Below are positions 45,317-53,496 of a DNA stretch of 62,000 nt, piece by piece. The notes under the pieces are model-generated. The model saw nothing but the letters and a program-made list of their open reading frames with translations. It did not search any database and was not told the origin of the DNA. The DNA comes from Branchiostoma floridae. Taxonomy: Eukaryota > Chordata > Leptocardii > Amphioxiformes > Branchiostomatidae. A program made the position numbers and the translations under genes. The first letter of the stretch is position 1. The number at the start of each line of letters is the position of its first letter. Where the stretch lies: contig NC_049997.1 of NCBI RefSeq assembly GCF_000003815.2, positions 15,603,595 through 15,665,594 on the forward strand, in the 5' to 3' direction.

Positions 45317-46948
45317 CGTTAACGTTATATTGTGGGAGGGGGTCGTCATAGTTTTTGATGTTTGTTTTGTGGGAGGGGGGGGTTGTAAAGTGCAATATAA
45401 TTTTGCAGTTTATAATGATTTATGGTAGATTATAAATAAGTTTGGGATTCGAGCCCAACATGCAAATATTGCAAATTTTGTGTGCCAGATGTCAATAACA
45501 GTTTGGCGACTACGCAAACAAAACGACCAAGAATAGTATAACCAGCTAGCAAGTATGAAGTAAAAGTCCCATTCCGCATGGTGCATAAGGATGATGAAAA
45601 TTGAAATATAATANNNNNNNNNNNNNNNNNNNNNNNNNNNNNNNNNNNNNNNNNNNNNNNNNNNNNNNNNNNNNNNNNNNNNNNNNNNNNNNNNNNNNNN
45701 NNNNNNNNNNNNNAGCCTCTGCTTGGAGAGTAGAAACGCAACCCTACTGCTTGGCCATTTTGGATAAGATACGGTGGATCCGTGGACTAGCATACGATCC
45801 TAGTAATAATAAGTTCGTCGCCATGCCAGCTCAGACAACTTGTATAAGTTGTAAGGGATTGCATTCGTCATTTCTGATTTTCATTCTTCCACAATAATAT
45901 TCTTTGAATTTGATTTTGGTTATTTCCATGTTTTTCATAGTATATATTTTTTTCAGTCTGTATCATATAAATTTTTGCAGCTGCTGTGTATATATGAGTA
46001 TGGTCTAAACTTTTTTTTTCTAATTATAGATGCACAGACAGATGTTATCCATATACGTCAAATAAAAGACACAGTATAACTTAATGGAAAAAAGCCTGTA
46101 GTTCTCAAAGTTTTAAAACTCTAATGACTGTAGATGGCATGCCACTGGGCAATATACTTAGTAGAATTGCATGCACCAGTAATTCTCAAGTAATACGTAA
46201 GTGCTGTGCAGGACAGACTTTTATGAAAAAAAAAAACATTTCACTGATCCTTTTTTGTGCATTTACTCCAGTCTGATTTACAATATTTTAGTCCACCCAA
46301 TTTTATTCTAAATCGCTTTAATCTTTTTAGTAACTAGTTGTATGGCTCCTCTTTTAGCTTAGTATCGGGGGAATAAAAGACACGTACTAGGTCCATTTAA
46401 ATGGATTTTGGTACAATACTTGGTAAAAGCAGTGGCAACCCCTTACTTTGAAAGAGTCCTTGGTGTATTGTACAAGAAAAATTACCTGGCTTCAAAATTA
46501 CATCAGAAGATGACCTATACATGCACATCTGAGTTTTAAAAATCTTTAATCAAGTTATCTTTGTCTTGTCATTGACAGATGGGGCCATCTAAGTGCTCTG
46601 TTGCTAGTATATGTCCTTAAGGTTTTTTTCCCAAGCAATTAAGTGATCAAGTAACAAAATAAGGCAAGATTGAAGAAGGACCTTGATAGTATGCAAAGCA
46701 CAAATTGAGCCGGTGGGAATTTTGACATTGAATCAAAGAACCTGTCAAGGGAAATGCCTTCAACCTTGGGTACCGGCCTCTTGTCTTGTGAGACGAAGTA
46801 ACGATTACGGAAATTGACCGTATACACGCAACAAGACCGCTTTTTATCTCTCGGGTCTGGGAATTATCCTCGAGCTAGTAATTCCGTGAATTATACTTGA
46901 GTTAGGACTCCCGTCTAGGATTCCGTGCTTGCTCAACATCAAACACAA
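45317..46948. other. Non-coding; element ends and a gap
   Basis: A 100-N gap (45614-45713) is followed at once by gcctctgcttggagagt, the right end of a CTCCAAGCAG-family element whose left part must be in the gap. The rest shows nothing supportable. Confidence 0.5.
45614..45713. other. Assembly gap (100 N)
   Basis: Probably hides most of a palindromic TIR element, judging by the right end that follows. Confidence 0.95.
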
Positions 46949-47156
46949 TACTGTAAATGCATTTAAATTCGTGGGGATTTAATTTTGCGGTAGCGGGGAA
47001 AAGTTTTGCGGTGGTTTTCAGTTCGCGGTAGCACCATGCGATGTAGTCTCATACTGTCATAGAAAAATGTTTGTGGTGGTTTTAAGTTCGTGGTGAAGGG
47101 GCCACCGCGAAAACCGCGAACATAAAACCACTGCAAACGTTTCTGCATTTACAATA
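46949..47156 (-). mobile_element. GCGG-rich palindromic TIR element, copy 1
   Basis: Begins TACTGTAAATGCATTTAAAT (end B) and closes with GCAAACGTTTCTGCATTTAC (end A reversed). The interior repeats ttcgcggt-like and accgcgaa-like blocks in mirrored order, so much of the 208 bp can fold on itself. It is non-coding. Confidence 0.8.
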
Positions 47157-48025
47157 CTTACAGTAATCCACCATTTTCCTCTGTTAGTAATTTTCACAAG
47201 AGCTTACTTTTAAAAGCATTGTCGTGAAATCTAGGGATGAATACACGGGACCCTCAATTGAAAATGCTTCTCGAGAGATCGCAAGTGTCATGTTTTATTA
47301 GTAATCATAAGCATGCAATTTGTAAGTAAAAAAATTGAGTTGTATAGGTAAATTATAGGATTTGGTATCCTGCAATTTTGGTGGCCTAATACTTGTTATT
47401 ATATGTTTGCAACTTACAAGTCCAATTTCTTAGGATTGTGTAGTTGGGACATGAACCAAAACTGAGTGAGTTTCAGCATACAGCAGTCCAAACTGCGTAA
47501 GAAGACCACCTAGGCTGAACCAGTAAAATCTTTTCTTTTGAGACAGGTGGTCAATTTTAAAACAATTTACATTAATACAACACATCTGAAGAACTAGTAG
47601 GTAAAAATATGTACACATGTACATGTATCTCTCTTCATATTTTCTCAACAGACGTACAAATTACTGTAATTTTACAGTAACAACCAAAGTATACTGTTAG
47701 TAGTGATTGATATTATAGTTATAATTTTGGCATGGGTCCCGGAAGACAGTTTTACCAAATTACACCTGTCGGGATTCTTGAAGCCTACAATTCCTCGCCC
47801 TGGCAATCCTACATGTACTAAGGCCATATCGATTTGATTATATGGATGGCATCCTAGATAGGAATCCAAAAACTGATGCGAGCGTGTGAATAAAAAAAGT
47901 TGGACAATAAAAAGTTGCCTTCATTTTGAAATCAAAGTGGTCAGGAAGGTTAAATGTATTGACCTAACCTGCACTGGTCCATGTACTGAGTTTAATACAT
48001 AAATGTCCTATAATGTAGGACTGGT
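47157..48025. other. Non-coding; one AGGCCACA-family end
   Basis: The end motif aggccatatcgatttg, atatggatggcatcc lies at 47821-47860. Nothing else is recognised. Confidence 0.45.
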
Positions 48026-48424
48026 CAGGGCTCGAAATACCCACTTGCCCACTTGAAAATGCAACCACATTTTGCTTTGCGCAACTTAATTTTAAACCCA
48101 GGTTGCACACTGAGCAACCTGAAATTTTGCCGTTGAAGCACCTGCTTTTTCCCCAACTACATGCATAAGCTTAANNNNNNNNNNNNNNNNNNNNNNNNNN
48201 NNNNNNNNNNNNNNNNNNNNNNNNNNNNNNNNNNNNNNNNNNNNNNNNNNNNNNNNNNNNNNNNNNNNNNNNNNTAACTGGAAGAAAAGATAATGGATAA
48301 GTATCTGATTTGAATAAAGTAACAATTTGAAAGTGGGGCAACCTGAAATGTTGATGGCGCAACCTGGCTTTTGACTCAGGTTGCCACTTGGACAACCTGG
48401 CTGAAAAAAGTATTTTGGGCCCTG
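48026..48424. mobile_element. TIR element with CAGGGCTCGAAATA ends, gapped
   Basis: Left end CAGGGCTCGAAATACCCAC; right end AAGTATTTTGGGCCCTG. The flanks share ACTGGT (48020-48025 and 48425-48430). Inside, the phrase caacctg recurs at least five times in both orientations. A 100-N gap (48175-48274) interrupts it. CAGGG termini suggest the hAT superfamily, but the shared flank is shorter than the 8 bp expected. Confidence 0.65.
48175..48274. other. Assembly gap (100 N)
   Basis: Inside the CAGGG element. Confidence 0.95.
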
Positions 48425-48535
48425 ACTGGTGTATATGGATTGTTATGAGCTGCATTGACCTTTTCCACCTATAAAGTATGAAAAAATAGCAACCGGTTCT
48501 TGAACAAATTTAGTATGATCCTTACTTTCTAAATT

Positions 48536-48634
48536 CAGAGTGGTGCAGGTAAAATGTGTCTGGTGCAGGTAATTTTCGATGTTACGTGCACCAGTGCAAA
48601 TACATGCATGCAGAAAAAAGTATTTCGAGCCCTG
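48536..48634 (-). repeat. One end of a CAGGGCTCGAAATA element
   Basis: Ends in AGTATTTCGAGCCCTG. The adjacent sequence repeats ggtgcaggta and gtgcaccag, as in the related element at 52318. Confidence 0.5.
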
Positions 48635-48677
48635 TCCATATTTAATCAACAGTATGGCCTAATGGGTATATATACAC

Positions 48678-49102
48678 TAGGGGTGGATACCAGTACAGTG
48701 TACCGGTACAAAACCGTTTTCTCTTGTTGGACCGGTCCAGAAAAACCTGACCTGAAAAAATTCCATGGACCGGATGTTGGACCTATTGGAAAATTAACAG
48801 ATTATATGATCAGGCATTCATACGTTTTGGGGCTTACTGGTCGAAGAAAATAACACCAGAGAAGTAGAGTAGAGTCTATAGTAATTAATCTGTCAACTTT
48901 AACAGTCAATTCTACAGAGGCAGTTAGCTTTGTAGGGTTTTAAAACGCCAGTGGGAGTCGAATACTACACAAAGCAGATTTCTTTGTAGCGCAATGGACC
49001 ATTGTTTTTAGTATCGTTCATTCACAAGTTCTCACATACTCACGGACCTGATCCTCTGAACCAGACCTGGACCTGAATTTCCTGTACCAGTACCCACCCC
49101 TA
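48678..49102. mobile_element. TIR element with TAGGGGTGG ends and an 8 bp target duplication (hAT-like)
   Basis: Left end TAGGGGTGGATACCAGTAC; right end GTACCAGTACCCACCCCTA. Flanks ATATACAC and GTATACAC match at 7 of 8 positions, as expected for a hAT-type insertion. The 425 bp interior has ggaccggtcc-like repeats and no protein, so it is a non-autonomous copy. Confidence 0.75.
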
Positions 49103-49970
49103 GTATACACAGTACATAGTATATTATTAGGCTTACATTGTACGTACATGCAGCAGTGAATGACCCTCTAATGGCTCTTTTAAAATTCTTCAAGCCTACA
49201 TGTGCATTTATCTTGATGTAAAATGATCCTGTTATAAAGTGTATGCTTGTCGAGTAGTCTTATCTTAATTACGCAGTTTCGGCTTCATTTCAGAAAGAGT
49301 TGCTTGTGGGATGCAAGCGTACGATAAGGTCTTTTTCTTTGAGTTTAAAAGTCTAGACAAATTTGTCACTCTCTCTCTCTCTGTGAAAATAATGCAATTT
49401 TCGGTCTTTTCCATTGTGCAATAATGCAATCTTCGGTTTCTTAAGCCATAACAATTAATATTATCAATATTAATTTTCTCAATATACCATTATGATAATG
49501 ATGATAATGTATTTACCATTAAACCTCCAAATGCTCCATATATCAGATTGGCCTAGGGAAAAAAATTGTGTTAATCGTTCTAGTTACAGTTCTGAAAAGA
49601 GTACTGTCGGTACTCAGTGGAAGTCTTTTTTTCCCTCATACACCTGTATTTATTTATTTTTTTAATTTCAGATTTTGGCCAAAGTAATCCAACAAGTGCA
49701 GTCTCTTAATATGTTCAACTAAATTTCGACAGGTATTTCAACATCAATAATTTGTAATCATACAAAATTATACATTGTACGTACACATCATAGAAGTATA
49801 AGCATATTTTGATAAAACCAAACAAAGAGGTACAATGTTTACTATAGACACATTCTTACAATCAATTGTTTAAGTCTTAAAATCTAGTAAGAGAGTACAA
49901 AATACAGTACGCCTGTTTTGAATTTCAACACTACGATAATAGAGAATTCCATGGCCCTTGCAAGTGGCAT
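49103..49970. other. Non-coding, nothing recognised
   Basis: AT-rich; short (CT)n at 49370. No gene supported. Confidence 0.4.
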
Positions 49971-49971
49971 T

Positions 49972-50600
49972 AGTGTGGCGTAACTGGCGTAGGGCATTCG
50001 GCTTGCAGGGTTCTAGCAAGGATTTCATTTTAGCGTAGTGGGAATGGGATGGTAGCAAAGCGACCAATCAGGAGATTGGTGTGGAAGGGGGGTCTTGGCC
50101 CCTCCTTGGTGAGATTTTGACAATGTAGAGATAAAAGTTGGCACTCTGTTAACATCACATGTAATTTGCAGGATTTTTTGGTCAGTTTTGAATCGCATAT
50201 CATCATTTTTCATTGTTCAGACATTGATTAGACACTGTTGAACAAGCAAATAATAGCAAAACACCACTACACCAGTTAAAAATGAGCGTAGTGGCCCTTA
50301 TTTTAGCGTAGTGGCCACAAATTTTAGCATAGGGGCCCACTACGCTAAAATGCACTAGCTAGAACCCTGGCTTGGAATCGAAAGGTTCCGGGTTCAATAC
50401 CTACCATGCCCCGGCGTTGTGCCCTTGGGAAAGGCACTTAACACAACTTTCCCTGACCGTGGAGTGACACCCGCCAAGCCTCTATGGCTAATCTGTCTAA
50501 AATTATTGTTTTCCAAAAACATGCTACGAATTTGGTGCGCCAATGTGCATTGGTGTTCAATAACCGTTAAAATTATTATTTTTTTAAGTGGCTGACAAAA
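49972..50600 (+). repeat. tRNA-derived SINE split by a TIR element
   Basis: The head TGGCGTAACTGGCGTAGGGC (box A-like) stops at 50005. After the inserted element, GAATCGAAAGGTTCCGGGTT (box B GGTTCCGGGTTCAATACC) and the body (ggaaaggcacttaacacaac, tggagtgacacccgcc) continue from 50370. Joining the two sides gives the normal box A to box B spacing. Confidence 0.7.
50006..50369. mobile_element. TIR element with CAGGGTTCTAG ends, inserted in a SINE
   Basis: Left end CAGGGTTCTAGCAAGG; right end CTAGCTAGAACCCTG. GCTTG is repeated on both sides (50001-50005 and 50370-50374). The interior repeats gcgtagtggg at least four times near both ends. A relative ends at 59225. Confidence 0.75.
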
Positions 50601-50799
50601 AAAAGTTTTAGCACCTGCAAGTTTTTGCTAGGGTTGATCCAGTAACCAGAAATATATCATAATTTTTTTTCCTAAGGCCTCACCAGCAATTGAAGTCTAT
50701 AACTAGAGTTCCACCACCCCATAATTTTGCCAAATGGTTTTAACCTTATTGATTGTGTGTTTCTTATTGATGTTAGATTAGATTCTAATTTGCTATCTA

Positions 50800-51210
50800 C
50801 ATACTAGTACCATAAACCATGAGGATCCATCAACCCCATCTCGAGTTATTCCCTTCAAATTTCAAACTGTGAAACTAAACTGGCCCCTGCAGTTCCATTT
50901 AAAGGCGGCTAGGAGCCCAAACCTATATACAACACTTACTCTCTCGTATGATGAGCTATCTGCCACTCACAAATCATGACCATATAGCATGTCTAGAACT
51001 TGAAATATAAAAATAGAAAATTCTGCTGCAGTACCATTACAAGCAGCTAGGGCGCCCAAAATCGAATCCTTTTCAGGTCTCATCAAGACCTACCCACATA
51101 CCAAATATCAAAACAATTCATTCAGGCTTTCTTGACTAATATATATATGCTATAAATAATATATGTTCATGGTCTTCTACATACACACAAACACAGATTT
51201 ATGCTACCCA
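50800..51210 (+). repeat. Copy of the TAACCTCCAT-hairpin repeat (3' end missing)
   Basis: Carries two rounds of ctg(c)agt(t/a)ccatt, gc(g/a)gctag(g/a)g(a/c)gcccaaa, and then cctacccacataccaaatat. It ends in an (AC)-rich run without the final hairpin. Confidence 0.55.
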
Positions 51211-51215
51211 AAATA

Positions 51216-51412
51216 TACTGTAGATGCAGAAATGTTTGCTGAGTGTGGTTTTATGTTTGCGGTTTTAGTGGTGGCCACTTCACTGCAAACTTAAAACTGC
51301 AAACATTTTTCCATGGCAGTAAGAGACTACAGTGCATGGTGCTGCAGCAAAATTAAAACCACCAAGAACAGTCCTTTTTCCCGCTACCTCGAAATTAAAT
51401 GCATTTACAGTA
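51216..51412 (+). mobile_element. GCGG-rich palindromic TIR element, copy 2
   Basis: TACTGTAGATGCAGAAATGT (end A) to AAATGCATTTACAGTA (end B). Many CG sites have decayed to TG/CA here, which suggests an older or methylated copy. Confidence 0.8.
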
Positions 51413-51763
51413 TTCATGGCAAAGCTAATGATACATCAACCTATGCATCTTTTGACATGAAACTATTATTTGATTGATGGAAGAACAATTAGGTGTCTAG
51501 TCAGAAGTGGTTATGAGAATACTTGTCCTCGGGCAAGGCATAAATTTCTGCCATAGACTCTCTGACTGATCAATTTATCAAAGACAGCATGGGAGACAAA
51601 GACGTATTGTTGTGAAGGTTCTGCCATTACCAAGTTACGTGTTGTAAGTTACGTGACTGCAGAGTGGGATACAATTTATGGAAAGTTTCCGAAGCACTTT
51701 CCATTCAGAACTAGTATTAAGAATGATAATTGAAAAAAAAAGTGTGTTCTGAGTCCTGCAGAA

Positions 51764-51963
51764 TACTGTAAATGCATTTAAGTTTGCTGGAATTTAATTT
51801 CGCGGTAGCAGGAAAATGGACTTTTTCGCGGTGGTTTTAATTTCGCGGTAGCACCATGCACTGTAATCTGTTACTGTTATGGAAAAATGTTTGCGGTGGT
51901 TTTAAATTCGCGGTGAAATGGCCACCGCAAACATTAATCCACCGCGAACATTTCTGCATTTAA
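51764..51963 (-). mobile_element. GCGG-rich palindromic TIR element, copy 3
   Basis: TACTGTAAATGCATTTAAGT (end B) to CGAACATTTCTGCATTTA (end A reversed). CG sites are largely intact. Confidence 0.8.
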
Positions 51964-52317
51964 TATTCTATATTAGCCTAGTTGCACACCTCAACCTATA
52001 TAATTTTTAATATATATTCTTAATATTAATATATGAAAACAATCTCAAATCTCATATATGGAAACAATTTGAAATCTTCATGGTCGTTACTTTCCAGTCG
52101 ACATCCTTTTGAAATCAGTACTAGGTACACATGTAAGTGATTAAAATTTTAAATAAGTAAAATGTGATCAGAGCTGTTTCATGTTCCTCATGCTATGAAA
52201 TCTTCAAGACATTGTCAAAATGTTCGATGAGGATTCCCTTCATACTTTCTAAGTGGGCATCTGACTTTCAGCAGAACAAGTTGACCCCATACCTCAGGTC
52301 ACAGCTCAATTGTCCAA
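51964..52317. other. Non-coding, nothing recognised
   Basis: AT-rich; no supportable feature. Confidence 0.4.
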
Positions 52318-52674
52318 CAGGGCTCCAAATTCATTTTTGGGAGTAGGTGCACTGGTGCACCCAGCTTAAAAAATTGGGTGCACCAAAAAACTTTTGGGTG
52401 CACCACTTAAATTTAAGTAGAATGTCAGAAAAACCTAATAATAACAAAACTTATTTACATGCTATCAAGTTCTTAAACAAGTAACATGACATACATTTTT
52501 ATTATCTTTCTAACACTTAGGTGTCAAGAATATGATGTATACTTTGATTTCTTTACATACATAAACCCAAGAAAATATTTGGGTGCACCCTGTACACCCA
52601 CAGAAAATAATTGGGTGCACAGCTCCAATAGTGGGTGCACCTGGGTGCACATGCACCCACTATTTCGAGCCCTG
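52318..52674. mobile_element. TIR element with CAGGGCTC...GAGCCCTG ends and internal GGGTGCACC repeats
   Basis: Left end CAGGGCTCCAAATTC; right end ACTATTTCGAGCCCTG. TCCAA is shared by both flanks (52313-52317 and 52675-52679). The motif gggtgcacc or its complement recurs about nine times, clustered towards both ends. Confidence 0.7.
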
Positions 52675-52895
52675 TCCAATAATGTTTTTTCTTTCTTTCT
52701 CACCTAATGTTACTGGGCATCTCCTGCAAAGTAATTTGATCGCAATGACTTGAATGTTGGTACACACATTCATAAAAGACTTAATACTTATAATTATTCC
52801 CCAAAATTTGAGTTGTGCATCATATTTCTGTGAGAGACCAAGAACTCCTTGGTCACCCTCAGAGTGTACTTTTTGTACATGTATCTTTATGTTGT

Positions 52896-52953
52896 ACTGT
52901 AAAATGTATTTATAATCAAAGGGATTTAATTTTGTGACAGAGGAAAGATGGAG
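52896..52953 (-). repeat. Truncated end B of the GCGG-rich element
   Basis: tactgtaaaatgtatttata, gggatttaattttgtg and gaggaaagatgga match the first 55 bp of end B. It directly abuts the complete copy at 52954. Confidence 0.6.
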
Positions 52954-53165
52954 TACTGTAAATGCAGAAATGTTCGCGGTGGATTAATGTTCGCGGTTTT
53001 CGCGGTGACCACTTCACCGCGAAGTTAAATCCACCGCGAACATTTTTCTATAATGGTATTAGACTGCAGTCTACGGTGTTACCGCGAACTTAAATCCACC
53101 GCGAAAAGTCATTTTTCCCGCTACCGTGAAATTAAATCCCCTCGAACTTAAATGCATTTACAGTA
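52954..53165 (+). mobile_element. GCGG-rich palindromic TIR element, copy 4
   Basis: TACTGTAAATGCAGAAATGT to AAATGCATTTACAGTA, with well preserved ttcgcggt/accgcgaa blocks. It lies about 210 bp upstream of CARF exon 1. Confidence 0.85.
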
Positions 53166-53209
53166 TTCTCTGCGATTTTGTCAGCTCACAGTAGTGCCAT
53201 ATACAGTAG

Positions 53210-53296
53210 TCACTTGCTGTAATGGCAAAATATTTTCGGAAAAGCGACCACTGTGAAAAATTCGAACATAAAATTAAATTTCTGTATTTACAGTAA
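53210..53296 (+). repeat. Fragment of the GCGG-rich element (end A reversed)
   Basis: gcgaccactgtgaaaaattc, gaacataaaatt and tctgtatttacagtaa resemble the A half of the family. It lies 69 bp before the CARF exon 1 acceptor. Confidence 0.45.
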
Positions 53297-53364
53297 TAAT
53301 CTCTTAAGGACAAGAGCTTGCAACTCGAAATTGTTCATCATTCTTGTAATTCACTTTTATACAG

Positions 53365-53496
53365 GGATCTACAAAAATGTCTTCAGAAGAAGACCAGATG
53401 CAAGTCGTCCATCATGCGATTACAGGAGTGACAGAAATCGTGAGCGCAGCCGGCTCGACAGATGGCACTGTCACTGCAGGGACTATATACCAACAG
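53365..53496 (+). CDS. CARF: CARF exon 1 (first coding exon)
   Basis: The acceptor CTTTTATACAG precedes 53365. ATG at 53377 sits in AAAAATGTC, an acceptable start context. Forty codons follow ([18 protein letters not shown], then acidic and Thr/Gly-rich residues, ending TIYQQ) up to the donor CAG/GTAGGG. It ends in phase 0. The acceptor means at least one non-coding exon lies upstream; I could not identify it. Confidence 0.75.
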
